Shown here: positions 1-13,349 of the stretch, piece after piece | How positions within the stretch are numbered: the stretch's first letter is position 1 | Layout of the letters: every line of letters starts with the position of its first letter | DNA from: Tetrahymena thermophila SB210 | Lineage: Eukaryota > Ciliophora > Oligohymenophorea > Hymenostomatida > Tetrahymenidae | NCBI RefSeq assembly: GCF_000189635.1 | Contig: NW_002476226.1 | Coordinates: 310,001 to 374,000, forward strand | Reading direction: 5' to 3' | Length of the DNA: 64,000 nt | The notes under the pieces: generated by a model | What the model saw: only the letters and a program-made list of their open reading frames with translations | Told to the model about the DNA's origin: nothing | Databases searched by the model: none | Program-made: the position numbers and the translations under genes

Positions 1-1
1 G

Positions 2-1122
2 GCGTCTTAAAATGATTCTATCTTTAACATAATTTCTATCAAAGGAGAAGGTTGCAAGTTAGATATTTTAGGAAGTATTGCTGATAAAACAGGAGGTAAT
101 GTCATGCGTGTCGATCCTGACAATTTGCATAAAGATTTCGCTAATATTTTGTAAGATGAAGTTGTCGCCCTTAAAGCAGAAATGACTATTTACTTAAATA
201 ATCTCATGAAATTCAGAAATACTGATCCAGATGTAGATAAAGTTACTGAAAACGGATCTAAATGTGTAAAATTTGTAGGAAATGCAACTAAAAAAACTTT
301 GGCTACCTTTGAATATACTAATAAAACTGACGAAGAAGTAATTTAACAAAAATTAGAGGATAACACAGAAAACATAAAAGAATTACCATTTTAGTGCTAA
401 ACATTGTACTATAACTTGCAGGGACATAAAATGATTAGAGTTCTAACAAAAAACTAAGAAATTACTTTTGACAAAAAAGTAGCTGAAAAGAATCTTAATT
501 ACTAAGTAATTAATACAAGAGTAGCCACTCACACAGCTTAATTGATTCAAAATAACAACTACTAATAAGCAAGACATTTTAATAGATAATGGGCAGATTA
601 TGTGACAACAAACGAACAAGTTAGTTATGATAATTAGTAGATGTTTACTAATTAGAATGCTCAATTAAAAAATGTAGCTCGTAAAAAATAATAAACATAT
701 CAAAAATTAAGTTAAAATAATTTTTCGATACCTAAAATGAATACATGTGTTTAATAGGTAATTTATTTATTCCTTTTTACAAATAATCATATCAATATAT
801 TAATTTAAATAAATAGGTTTAACCTTAAAGCTAGTAAATTCTTAATAGTCATGAGGGATTATCAGTAAGTGATTAGAAATCTGATTAACTATTTTAAACT
901 GCTTCTTTTAGTAATCCTGAAAATGGATAAAATAATTAATAAGAAAAAATTTTCTTAGAAGATGAAAATTAAAATAAATAAGAAGAAAAACCAATTTAGT
1001 TAAAGGAAAGTCAGAAATAACAAATTAATGAAGAAGACATGTTCAGCGGAGATGAGGAATTCTCAGCTGAAGAAGATGAGTTAGAAGCATATATGTACTA
1101 ACAAAAAAATAATAAATTTTGA
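2..1122 (+). CDS. VWA-domain protein, C-terminal part (5' end outside window)
   Basis: Open from the window edge to TGA at 1120-1122, with one intron (about 758-816, GT-AG). The first residues read as the end of a von Willebrand factor A domain: IKGEGCKLDILGSIADKTGG followed by a VDP motif. This pattern (IKGE-C-L, then TGG and R-VDP) is known from VWA domains of the Sec23/24-like and circularly permuted Ras groups. About 350 residues are visible. The middle is Gln/Asn-rich, coded mostly by TAA and TAG. The tail is acidic (FSGDEEFSAEEDELEAY). VWA domains usually bind protein partners through a metal site, but that site would lie upstream of the window. Molecular role unknown. The coding call is firm, the VWA call fair. 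Confidence 0.7.
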
Positions 1123-1676
1123 ATAAAATATAAGTGCTCATTAGTAGAATTTTACTTATTTCAAATTTATGTGAAAGGAAAATTATAAGTATCAATCAAT
1201 AAATATTTTTAAATATAAATATGTTCGTTCTTTTTCTTGAATATTAATAATATTATAAATAAATGTCAAATGGCATTAAATAATTTGAAATCCTTTTTCA
1301 GAATTTAAATATTTATTATTATTTTTCTTTTTCTATATTTATGGCAAATACAAATCTTAACTAATCTCAAATTTTGTAGCAAATTTTTAATCCTATTTAA
1401 AAATAAGTTAAAATAATAATTTTCATTCATTTTTGATACCAATTATTACAAATACACCTCCCTCTGATTATAAAATTTATTTTTTGAATGATTGGATTTA
1501 TAAAAAAAATAAATAACTATGTGGTAATAGTAAATAAATATTCATATCATATAAAACTCAAAAGAAAAAAACAAAGAAACAAAGAAACAAAAATATATAC
1601 ATTTTATTTAAAATTTTTTGGATAATTATTTACAATATTAATCAATATAAACGTAATTTTGAAACTCAAATGAGAT
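1123..1676. other. Convergent intergenic spacer
   Basis: AT-rich spacer between two genes that end towards each other. It holds an A-rich ACAAAGA-type simple repeat at about 1565-1595. No gene or RNA recognised. Confidence 0.6.
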
Positions 1677-4600
1677 TCATAGAATAGTTACTATTTGATT
1701 AGGAATCTATATTTTAATTGGACTCCTCATTTTTAGTAATTCTTTAGTACTCGCTTAGTTCTCCAGAGGAGTAGAAATAGTATCTTAGCTTGTAATCCTA
1801 ATTAATTAAAGTGTTTTTGAAATTAATAAAAATTAAAAGAAAAAAACAGTTACTTTATTTATAGCACTGATTAAAATAGCAGCTATTTAATTTAAGAATA
1901 TGAAATACTACTAAGAACTTTCATCAAAAAGTATTTTAATACATTATAGCTCTGGATCTTTACATTTAGCCTATTTAGTATATTGATGAATATTTATTTT
2001 TGATTTTGATATTAAAATTATTTACAAATAATGGAAATGATTTCAGGCTGTATACGAGTGATGGTTAATTATTCCATTTTTCATTCTCTTATAAAAATGG
2101 TTTACTGTAATTTTTATTATTTTTATTAAATAGAGCTGGAATATTATGATAATCCCCAGGAGTAAATCTAGTAGGACTCTAACTAAAGTTAATTGATAAA
2201 TGTTTTGATAAAAGTTATTCAATTGTTTGCTTTTCGTAGATTTTTAAGTTTAAATCATCGTCTACAACTATTAATTGTCTATTTTAACTATCTAATTCGC
2301 ATCTTGGTTGCATTCCAACAGAGGTTTTTAAAGTTGAAACAGCCGTAAAATCATTACAATTTAATTCATATACTTATCCTCTTTCTAGAATAACTAATAC
2401 TAAATTTTTTTCTCTTTCCTTATTCTTTTCTTTAGACATGCAAAGCTAATAAATATATTGTTAACTTGCTAATGCAGTGAAATCTACCTGAAAAATATAT
2501 TAACATATTTAATAAAGAGTAAACATTTTTTTATTAATTTACTTTTTATATACTGCTGCAAGACCTTAAAGAATAAATATTAATCATATTATCAACACCT
2601 GCACTTACCATAGTAGTGTTATTGTTTGTCACCATTGTAATTACATCTTTATTGTGTGCCTTTTTTTATAATTTTATTTAAATTATTTAAAATAAGTCAA
2701 AGTACTTACATTTATTGTAATATATTTTGTTGATGTCTTCTTTTTTAAGTATGAATTAAAAAACATGACCTTCCCCTCTAATGAAGAAGTTGCTAAAAAC
2801 ATTTAACAATCTTATGGGAGGAAAATTAACATGTTTAATTTCAAGGGATATCCTTCGTATTCGCTGATTTTCTAGCAAAGATCTTCTGTGTATAAGTTTT
2901 TAATGTAAATATCACCTTTTTCAGTACACATTGCCAAAATTTTATCATCTAAGATATCAAGATACATAATCTTGTCATCTTCAGGTGCTGATAGCATAAA
3001 AGAATATTTAAGTTTGTATTTTTTAGTGCACATAATTTTAATTTCATTATCTGAATCCCAGGTAATTAATACTCCTTTTGTTATGATTGATTATTTGATT
3101 AAAACTACATCTTTTTGTATGTAAAGAGGTTAATTTTTAAAATCGAATTGCTTCTTAATGGAAGATGTTTTTTTTAAAACAAGTAGCTTTTTCTTTTCTG
3201 GTGTTTATACTTGACTAGCTTTCCCTCCTTCAAGCTTTAAATAATCTATTTATTTACAGAGTAGTTAAAATAATAAAAAATAAATTATTTGCATAATTAA
3301 ATAATTACTATCTTGCTTTTCAATATCTTTCTTTCTCCATTCGTATAGTTGCTGCATCTTTCTCTCTTTAAATAAAATATTTTTATTAACTTACATTTCC
3401 CAAACTTTTAGTGTATCAGCCATTACGAATAGCTAATTATACTCATATGTGAAATGAGAAGCTGTAATTTTAGCATTTCCTATATCTAATCTATCATCAA
3501 TACCTCTTAAATTTTATATTTAAGTTCTTTTAGCTACATCCCATACAGTTATATGAGTACTCTTACATATTGAAATAACTTAATTTTATGGTTTATAAAC
3601 GTGTAAATTCAGTATAATATCATCACCTGCTTGGTTAATACCCAAAAATTCTAATTAATTAATTAATAAAAAACATTTTTAATCTTTTATTATTTATTCA
3701 TGCTTTACCTCTTGTCTTAATTTCATAAAAAGCTATTTTTCCCTTAGATGTTCCAAATATTATAACTTAATAAGGCTCACAGCATGCCATAGCAGTAATA
3801 CTCAACGCTATACCATTCTCTTATAATTTATTTTCTTAATCAATGTAATATTAAGGTAAACTTTTCACTTCATCTGAAGAGTTTTTAGTTGTCAAGTGAT
3901 CAGAGAAGATAAAAAATTCTCCGTTATATGATGTCAATACAAATCCAAATTCGCTAAACATAGACATTTTGTTTATTTCTATTTTAAACTCATGCTTGTA
4001 AAAATACTTTTAAAACGGAGTAATTTTTTATTCTCTCACATTGAATGAGAACTCATAAACTTCGAAGATATTGTTTTCAAAGAGTAAAGCAACATTCCAT
4101 CTTTTAGTGACAACATTTAATCTAAACTAAATACATATTATACAATCCTTGAACTAATGTGAAAAGACTTTTTTCATTTAGATAACATTCTTTTCATGGT
4201 AAGCAAAGTACATTTGTAGCTGTCTATTAATTGTGCCCATAGCTAAAAGGCTTAAATCAGAAAGAAACTCGATTGAAAATGTTTTCAACCTGTTGCTTCT
4301 GTTTTTCATTGTCTGTTCACTTGAAACGTTACCTTCTTAATTATATTCTTAGTTTCCAACCTCATCTTAATATTCAGTTTGATAGTTTTATCTTTTGTTT
4401 CCATTTTTCATTTTTTCAATTTACTTCTCTACTATTTTTTAGTCTACTTATTATTAAATTTCTTTTAGAAAAACTGGCATCTAATGCTCAGGTTTCTTCC
4501 TGTACTCACTGTCCCAGGGATTGATATTGATATGTGAATCTATGTCTTTAATATCTATTTAAATTTAAATTGTTAATAAGCATTATATTAAAGCTAAAAT

Positions 4601-7430
4601 ATATACCTTGCAAATATTTTCTTCCTTATTCTGATCTCCAGTTAGAATTAACCCTTTTCTTTTAATTTAAAGGAGTTTTACTTAAATAAGCATATTAATT
4701 TTTATTAGAGCTAGGAACAGAAGTATTGACTTAAAAGGTTTTCTTGAAGAACATTTTTAAATTTTCCAAATTAATATATTTAACATTTTTTTCTTAAATA
4801 ATTTCATTCACAGCTTTAGCATATCCCAATGAAAATTCTCTAGGTAATTAGTGAAATTTTTTCCATAATTTTCTGATAATTTCTTTTGTTTCATTGTCTT
4901 TACTAATGTATTCTTCTTATTCTTTTGACATAGTTTCTAAATAAACGTAAACAAATAAATTCTTTTTCATTAAAATTAATTGTTAAGGTGTTACTTGAGT
5001 TAATTTCTGATTTCGGAGTTAGAATTTAACCATTAATGTATTGGTATTTATATGGATCTTTTTTATATACTTCATAAAATTATTCTATGCTTAAAGGTCT
5101 TTTTTTATCATCTTCATCTTTTATGTCAGAAGTCAGATAGATCTTAATTATCAAATGAAAATCTGGGTCTTCTTCCATTTAGTAAAGGTTTTCATCAAGG
5201 AATAAGTTATTCTTATTGATTGATCCTTCTCTCCTATCTTCTCTCTTTTAAATATTTATCGCTCAAAATAAAGATATTTAAATATATAGTTTACCTTATA
5301 TTTATCATTAGAAGTACTTTGCAAGTATCCACCTTGCAAAATATTTGAGTCTTTGAATATTTTAGCTTTTGGATTGTTTGATGTAGAATGTATACTAAGG
5401 GTACTGTCATGTATTCTATTGTTAGATGATTAATTAATTCTTCTATGCTATTGCTAGATTCCACTTGAGGTTCTTTTAAATTCTCCTTTAAGTAGTGAAT
5501 TATAATTGGTGGAATACATATATGACTAATCGTTCCTAGAGTCATACATAAAGCTACTTTAATTTTAAAAGTTCCTTTTTTCTCCTTCATATTTATTCCC
5601 AATCAAGGAAGAGTTCATAGTAAAAATTGATTAATTCATAGACTTGCTTCTATCTTACTTAGTAATTTGAAAGCTAGTTGCATTTCTTAATTTATTATTT
5701 TATTTTATCTATTACTTTTTGTTCGTAGTCAAGTAAATCGACTCATTTAAACTCGTATTTTTATTTGTGCAATTTTGTTTGTCTAAAAAAGACCAATTTA
5801 AATTTGATCTTGAATCTTCTTAAATTACTGTTGAATTAATATTATTATGAGCATACATTTTAGATATGATTTATTTGTTATTTCTATTCGATGAAGAGGC
5901 TTATTGGATTATAAACAATAGATATTTAAAAAACAAAAGTATCAAAAAAACTAAATACCTCTTTTTTAGGCTTTTTAAGAGTTCAACCTATAATTTTAAT
6001 TTGAACTTTCAGAATGATTTGTTTTTATTACTTTGTGATCATCTTAAGTTTACATAAAATCTGAATGTTAATATTTTGTGCTTTTAGCTTAGCTTACTGG
6101 TATATTATAGTAAGAGTTGTTGAAATTACTGTGATGATCCCTACCTGTTAATCTTGTTGCTTCTTTTTATTTAAAAGGAAAAAATAAACATCTTATATAT
6201 AAAAGTTTAAATTAAAAAATTACAATTATCAGTCTACAAATTCCTATTGTTAAAATTGCTTTGGCCTTTCATTTTATAGTTGAATTCTTTTTGCTATTTC
6301 TCATAATCTTTAACATCTTCCTACATTTATTTATCAATTTCCTTTAAAGTTGCCTACGGAATAACAAATTCTAAGGCACTCTAAAAATTATCTCCATTGT
6401 AAATTGCTATTGTACACTCATCAAATATGACTAAAAAGTAATTTCTTTTATCAACTTTCATTTCAACAAAATATTCAATTAAAAATATTCTTTCTGAAGT
6501 TCTTTCTTTAGGTTTTAAATCGTATTCATTCTTTTCTACTAAACTGTACTCGTTTTAGTCATGTAAACTATCAGGAGATTCTTTATGCATAAACCAATCT
6601 AAGAGCTCCTCTCTGATTCTACTTTCTTTATCCAACATTGATTAAAACTCGTTCCATGTAATCTGTTTATTTGTTTAATAGATTTTAGTGTAAACATTTT
6701 GAAACAAAGAAATATCTACTAAATATTGTATATATTTATATGATATATAATTTGTTTACCTAGTTAAAGAAAGCTGACTTCTATAAAAATTTTTGAATTC
6801 TGCTTGGATCTAAATTCATTTTTCTAGCTAAAATCTGACTAAATCCCTTATTTAAATATTTTAATATTTCAAAACAGGTAAAATTATATATAATTTAGGT
6901 ATTACATCAATAGGAATTCCTTCATTTGAAGAATTTTTATCTTTTGCTCTTAAAGCAGCTTCTTCAAAATCTTTTCTTATTTCATTCAATTGAGATACTT
7001 GCATATCTAGTGGATGGCTTGGGTTATTATACAATTGAGCTATAAATTCTTCTTAAAAGTTTTTGAACTCCTCAAAAGTTATCTTTTTGGATAGAATTAT
7101 TTGTTATTCAAAACAAAATTTTGTAGCATAATTAAATAATCTTACACTTTTTCTAACCACGATTTACTTCAATTCTTCTTCAATAATTTCTTAACTAGAT
7201 TCTAATATCTTTGCCAATTCTTTACTTAGCAACTAAATTAGAATTAATTTAAATATTTATGGAAAATATAAAATATTTACTTTAATTTCTATTCTCATTT
7301 CATTTTAATTTATTTACAAAGGAACATTTTCATTAATTTTTTTAGGGAATAACAATTCTTTCAAACGATGTAATTGTTGAGGTCTAAGTTTTAAAGAATG
7401 GTTAGAATAAAAACTATTTCTGTTGTTCAT
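1677..7430 (-). CDS. Large WD40-repeat protein with EF-hand-like N-terminal region (WDR49/CFAP337/WDR64-like)
   Basis: Start ATG is at 7428-7430 (MNNRNSFYSNHS). The N-terminal third (about 7430-6240) is helical with an EF-hand-like stretch, ITWNEFQSMLDKES. A Ser/Asn/Gln-rich linker follows (about 6150-5290). The rest (about 4600-1930) is a run of WD40-type blades, e.g. ITVWDVAKRTQ and LKVWEM. An EF-hand region before WD40 propellers resembles WDR49/WDR64-type proteins, some of which are ciliary (CFAP337); family placement is inference. About ten GT-AG introns are needed and some junctions, notably 6760-6920, are uncertain. A TGA at 1924-1926 could end the gene, but an intron at 1798-1942 joins in phase to a good exon ending at TGA 1677-1679, so I prefer the longer form. 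Expect about 1,500 residues. Confidence 0.65.
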
Positions 7431-8312
7431 TTAATAATTTTTATGATCACACGCGAAAGGAAGTGTTTATATTTATTTATATAACAGTGATATTAAAATT
7501 AAAAAATATTCTATTATTTATTTATTTAACTCTCTGTATTTTGATTTAATTCGTTAAATATTAAACAGTTTATAATTAAGTTTTTCAATTTTACATTAAT
7601 TAAATTTTTTGAGCACAAACAATATCCAAACATTTATTTTGTATAGGAAAAGTTAAAATTTCATAATTGTAAATATTTTTGTGCATTGATTATAAACCAC
7701 TATCAATTCATTCAGTGAAAATTTTAAAATAATTTTGAGTCTACTAATTATTAGCTGAAATTAGTTAAGTAGTCTTTATATTAATATTTCAATATATAAT
7801 TAGATTTAATATAAAATTCATTAATTTGAACATTTTAAATCAAATTCTCAACTTTTTTAAAAATAATTGTTTTGCATTTTTAATTTTCAATAAATTTAAA
7901 ACATTTTTTGACATAAAAAAGCATTTAGAAAAGTTCTTTTTAATTTTATTTTTGCTTTTGATTATTTATTTATCTTTAAATATTTTCATGTAGATTTTGC
8001 TCAGTAAATATATGTATATAAATAGGTAATTTTTATATGAGTCAAACTAATAATTACCATAAAATATAAATTAGATAATGATTTAATAAATTACTGCAAA
8101 AATTTTAAAAATCACTATTACCTAAAATATGTTTTTTTTAATATTTTGATGAAATAACTATTTATTTATTGATTCTAAGAGATTAATTTTATCACAAAAT
8201 AATATCATAATTTTTTTATTAAGCAATCAATTAATTAATTAGTTATTAGTATTAGAATTAGCGTTAATTGCTTTTTCGAATAGCTAAAAAGTATCCAAAT
8301 AGCATATTTAAT
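7431..8312. other. Divergent intergenic region
   Basis: Very AT-rich spacer between two start codons facing apart, so it should hold both promoters. No conserved element recognised. Confidence 0.6.
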
Positions 8313-10567
8313 ATGATTAGAAAGTTGGCCAACTATTTAATTAGGCCGCAAAGGTAGGATTAAATACAGAATAAATGAAGTTAATCATAATTATTTAAAT
8401 ATTTAGATCAACTTATTAAGATAAAGATTTAGGAGATAAAGAGTTTACAATCGGAAATAGTGAGTTTATTAGGAATGATTTCAATGTAAACTATTCCATC
8501 ATAACAATTCAGCTTTTACAAAAAATATTTTATAAAATCTATTAAAGTTAAAAAATGAGAGAGGGCTAACTATAAAATGCAGTATCTTTGAGCCATCACC
8601 AAGATAAGAAAATAAAGTAACTAACTTCTTACTTATATGGCTAAACTCATTTAAATAGATTATTACTGAATTATTTTAAATTTATTATGAATAAGGAATA
8701 TGATTGCATTGTTTTTTGTCATGGAAATTCAGGAAATAGATGCTCAATATTTGAATGCTTAGATTTTATACTACAAAGTGGATTTATAGCTGTGTCATTT
8801 GATTTTTCAGGGTAAATAACTACACAAATTACTTTCTTACTCATATTTTAAAAAAGTGCTTTATATTTTTAAGTATAAATAATTATTGCAAAAAAAAGTT
8901 GTGGTAACTCTGAAGGCAAATACGTTAGTTTAGGTCACTATGAGAAATTCGATATTCAGGTAGTAGTAAATCATATAAGAACATTCAATTATATTGGATA
9001 GTAATATTTTTAAATATTTTATTAAAAATAAAATTCAATTTTATATGACATATGTTAAATAGAATTGGACTGTGGGGAAGATCTATGGGAGCTGCATCTG
9101 CTTTATTGTATACTGAATTAGATCAAGATATTAGCTCTCTTTGCTTAGATTCCCCTTTTCGTTCATTAAAATCTCTGATTCAGGACTTTATGGATAAATT
9201 TAAAATTATAACAAATATATTTGGAGATATTTTATATGAAAAAGTATCTAAATATGTATAAGAAGAAGCAAATTTATCAATTGAGTAAATAAATATTTTT
9301 ATAACAATAAAAAATTGATTGAATGATGATTATTTTTACTAATTAGATCTGTGCAACCAATTCTTTCTGCACAAAAATCACGTATTAGTGCTATTTTTAT
9401 TCATGCTGTAAATGATAAAATTATAAATAAGTAGCATTCTGATGATATAGTATAAGTAAACATTAACTCTTTTTGGATTCATATTATATTTCAAATTTGT
9501 TTAACAATAAAAAGGTTTATAAAGGAAGAAAAAAGTATTTTAACGTAAGTGGAGATCATAATGATATGAGAAATAATCAATTATATGAAGAAATTATTCA
9601 ATTTTTTAAAGAAAATTTTTAAAAAAATTAAAATAAAACCAACGTTTCAATTGAATAAATAAGGTAATTAATTAATTTTTCTTCTTTTGTTGAAATAGAA
9701 ATTAAACAAATATGCTAAATTAGTAAACCAAGTTTGCAATTTATTGAATAAGAAGATGATGCAGATAGTTAGATAAGAAATTATGCATAGAGAAAAACTA
9801 AAAGAAGTCTTTTATTTATAAAATAAGATGGTAGTTCATTTAAATTTTTACTTGAGTTTATAAATTAATTATTTTAAATTAAAAAAAGAAAGTTTAAATT
9901 AACTTAGTGAAGATGAAGATAGTTAATTTTAGCAAAGAGAGTTTAGAGAAAGAAAGTAAACAACAAAGAGTAAAAAAAGAAGTAATTAACTCTTTTAATA
10001 AATTTAAAAAGAAGAAATTTATTTAAAAATGTGATTTAATTAGGAGAAACTATTTTGTTAAAAAACTTTGTGGAAATATCTTCAAATGAAGACTTAGATA
10101 ACAGCCAAGAAATTTAAAAAGATGAAAAATACAATGATGAAGAGAGCAAAGATCAATTTGAAAGAGATTGCATTGATAGTAGCAAAGACTGTGAACTTTA
10201 CGAAGTAAACCATAGAAAAAAATAGCAAAGAAAAAATATGACTCGGTCAGAAAAGATAATAATCATATAAGGAGATAAATACTAGAGTGATGAAGGCCTT
10301 ACTTCCAGAGAGTCTAGCCCTTTGCCAGAAGATATAGGTTTGATAAAATTTTAGAGTTCGAAAGAGATATAAATTTAATAGATTAATGATATTATACAAA
10401 AGACTCCAACTTTTTTCCCTCCAAACTAGACTTCATTTTCTTAATTTTCATAATCGTAAAGATAAAATAGATAAGTTGAAGAAGAGCTGATTCCTGATGA
10501 AGAAGGAAAAAATATTCCTGTAAGCCAAGACCTTTGCAAATTCATGTACAACAAAGTAGCATATTGA
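8313..10567 (+). CDS. Alpha/beta hydrolase (ABHD/Bem46-like) with long acidic Gln-rich C-terminal tail
   Basis: Starts MIRKLANYLIRPQR, followed by LGDKEF and RGLTIKCS, a run typical of ciliate ABHD-type hydrolases. The oxyanion-side motif is FCHGNSGNR. The nucleophile elbow is G-R-S-M-G, with Ser coded at 9082-9084. Candidate acid and base are the Asp in AVNDKII and the His in SGDHND, so the Ser-Asp-His triad looks complete. About seven short introns are needed. After the hydrolase fold comes a tail of over 200 residues, acidic and Gln/Ser-rich (e.g. SSPLPEDIGLIKFQ), not part of the usual fold. Relatives are serine hydrolases acting on acylated proteins or lipids; the substrate here is unknown. 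Ends at TGA 10565-10567. Confidence 0.85.
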
Positions 10568-11475
10568 AATTATACCTAACATAATTAATTAAAATCAAAG
10601 AAAGTAAATGAGTTTATTTATTTATTTATCTATCTATTTAAAAAAATTATATTTTTTAATTAATTAAAAAGGTTTACAATTAATACTAAAAATATTATAG
10701 AACATACTAAATAAACTCAAATGTATATAAAATAACCAACAACAAACACTTAACAAAATATAAAAATTTAAATAATTATCTATCTATCTATCTTAAAACT
10801 CGCTCGACTATTATTCAACCTATTCAAAAAATTCAAAAAAACTAAAATTTTAGGAAGTTGATTTTAACAATTTTTATAGTAAAAGTATTAATTATATGAA
10901 TGAACCTTTTTGAAAAAAATAAGAATACTACTAAATTAATTCTTTATTTGTAATTAATTATTTTTGTTAATAAATTGCATTTAAATATAGTTTTAAAACT
11001 AATTAATTCCAATTAATAAACTCTCAATAAAAATTTTAAATGTTTTAATTCGTTAATTAACTATGTTAATAATTAAAAATAACCAACAAAACTGAAATAT
11101 TGTTCATTGTTATTTATTTATTTATAAAAATCAAAAATTATTATTTCTTTTTATTTCAATTAATAAAAAATAATATTTATGAATTGTTTTTTATAATGCT
11201 TTTATCAATTGTAATTAATAAAATATAATAATTTTTTTTAAATTAAATTTTAAATAAATAAATTAATTAACTAAATTTGTGTTAATTTATAAATTAAACT
11301 TTAAATAAATTAATAAATTAATTAACTAAATTTGTTTATAAATTAAAAGAGTTTAAATTAATTTGAGTTTTAATTTATTATTGATATTTGAAGATAAATT
11401 TTTATGAGAAAATAACATCATTTAAAAAAAAAATATTTTTTAAGAAGACCAATTTTATAATTTGAACTTAGAAAT
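10568..11475. other. Convergent intergenic spacer
   Basis: About 900 bases of A/T-dominated sequence with (TATC)4 at 10777-10792 and many TTAATTAA-type words. Nothing gene-like seen. Confidence 0.6.
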
Positions 11476-12063
11476 TCAATCCTCATCCATATCTTCATTG
11501 TCTTTTACATATTCTATTAACATTTCCTAGATTTCAAAATCTAATAACTCAATATAAGGTTTCATTTTAGACAACTTTTATAGAAGATCTTTTATTTATT
11601 AATCAATCTTTTTCTTCTCATGCAATATTTTAGATTAATCTATTTAATAAAATTATTTTTTTATCATTAAATTTGAAGTAACTTTAATAATTTTACCTTT
11701 TTCTAAAATTTTAAAAGCTTCTTCTTTTTTCATTTTTATAAAATTATTAGATGCTAAGTAGAATATTTTTTTTTCTATATTAAATAAAATTTAGCTATTT
11801 ATCTTTATATTATCAAACTAATAAAATGATTTATTTACCATCTTTCAACTTATTTGTAGTAAACAAAGATTGTGTTTGCTTGTTTGACTCTCTTTGCTAT
11901 CCCAAAGCAGCGCTCTTTTTAATTTCATAATAAATTAAAATAGTATTAAGAAATAAATATTCAAAACCTTGCTTTGCAAATTATAAATTTATATTGATAT
12001 TTCCTCTTATTGCTTTACTACATTTTAATCAATTAGATATTTTTCTTATTCTAGTTTGGTCAT
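11476..12063 (-). CDS. Prefoldin subunit 1-like (beta-class) chaperone subunit
   Basis: About 137 residues in four exons, from ATG at 12061-12063 (MTKLEQEKYLIDQ) to TGA at 11476-11478. The layout is helix, short beta region, helix. An N-terminal coiled coil ends at QIYNLQSK; a central part reads LKDEKKIFYLASNNFIKM; a second coiled coil follows (KILHEKKKIDQQIKDLL); the tail is acidic (DNEDMDED). Length and the short central hairpin fit a beta-class prefoldin, closest in feel to PFDN1. Prefoldin is a cytosolic hexamer that hands unfolded actin and tubulin to the CCT chaperonin. Splice phases are consistent at all three introns. Subunit assignment is inference; another beta prefoldin is possible. 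Confidence 0.6.
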
Positions 12064-12559
12064 TTATTATTATTAAATCTTAGCTATTTCTTTTTTTTCT
12101 ACTTATATTTTATATCTGATTTAGTTAGTCTTTAAAACAAAATTAATTATTAAAAATATATCATCTAGCTGGCTAGTTAGTTTGCTATTTATTTTGTAAT
12201 TAATATAATAAAGATATGCAAATTCTATTAAATTTTTTTCTAAATTTCTTTTTTATAAGATTTAAATCGAAAATATTCTAGCATAAAACTTTTTTGCAAA
12301 TTTTGTAATTGATTTATTTTTTTTTTGCTTACTAAAGAAAATATCATTTTAAGTATTTAATTTCTTTAAATTTTTATTCAGTAAATTACATTTTTAAAAA
12401 CAATGTATAGAAGCTCTATTTTTTTTAACTACAATTTAATATTATATTTTTTGAAATTCAAAAGAATTTTTTCAAAGCTAGCAAATAAAAGAGCAAAAAA
12501 TTGAAATAGAATTAAAATTACTCATTTAATACTGAGCATTTACTAAAAATATTTTCAAA
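12064..12559. other. Divergent intergenic region
   Basis: Spacer between outward-facing starts, presumably with both promoters. No motif or further gene recognised. Confidence 0.55.
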
Positions 12560-13349
12560 ATGAAAAAAGTTTATGATTGGAATACTGATGTAGTTGTTAA
12601 AATACCTAAATTGTAAAAAACTGTTATACTAAAAGGACTTACTGTTCATTCTTTCATCAAAGAATTACAAATATAGATTTGCGAAAATCTTAGCTTAGAT
12701 CCATTAATAACAGTAATGAGCTTTTATAAATCAGGGTAAAAAGAGCCACTTAAGCCCTAGTCTACTTTATATTAGCATAGAATACGAAATAATGAAGCTA
12801 TTCTATGCGATGTAAAAAGTATGACTAACTAAGTTATTTCTCCTTCAGTTTATACTCAAGATTTTTAATTATTTGGAGTTGGAGAACTTCATAAATATAA
12901 TCCAGCATAACCTTAAAAATTAAGTGGTCTAGTGATTACAGGATTTTGTTCTAAATAAGGGTGTTTAGATTTTAGTAAAGATAAAAATATAGCCTTAGGA
13001 TATGGTGTTTTTGATATAAATGATATTCTAAATAATAAATCATGCTTATCTTGGTAACGAATTTGTTTGTTTTTTAATAAAAATATTTTGAAAAATAAAA
13101 AAATCTATTTATTAATCTACATATATTTATAATTAAAGTGGAGAAAATAGGTTTCTTATTAAAGACCTTAGTTTAAGTTACTGCTGCTGGAAGTATTCAG
13201 GTAGATATTATCAGTTTGATGGGACAGTTAGATCTGAATCTAGAAGCCAATTTGAAAGAATTAATTAATAAAATTATTCAAAATCAATTTATGAAACTAT
13301 TTTAAATCGTAGATGGATAGAGTTAGCTTTGTTAATAAAATAATTGTGA
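12560..13349 (+). CDS. Ubiquitin-fold N-terminus plus Cys-rich domain, function unknown
   Basis: Starts MKKVYDWNTDVVVKIPKLQ and has one intron at about 13055-13138; about 230 residues. The first 80 residues look like a ubiquitin-like beta-grasp: two hydrophobic strands, a helix (VHSFIKELQIQICENL), then a strand ending KPQSTLYQH. A Cys-rich part follows: GLVITGFCSKQGCLDF, then GYGVFDI, then CLSC, then LSYCCWKYSGRY. The spaced C-x4-C, C-x2-C and C-C suggest one or two zinc sites. I recall proteins of this general design (ubiquitin-like head; GFC-x-C, G-F/Y-G-F and C-x2-C marks) in other ciliates and protists, but no function. It could be a ubiquitin-system adaptor, which is inference only. Confidence 0.7.

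Noticed and set aside
4273-4524. Plus-strand hydrophobic frame MKMFSTCCFCFS...
   Set aside because: Antisense to a well-supported WD40 exon; the hydrophobicity comes from reading Lys/Glu codons backwards.
5291-5602. Minus-strand frame MGINMKEKKGTFKIKV... open under the standard code
   Set aside because: It lies out of frame inside the linker exon of the WD40/EF-hand gene, whose reassigned-code frame is continuous here.
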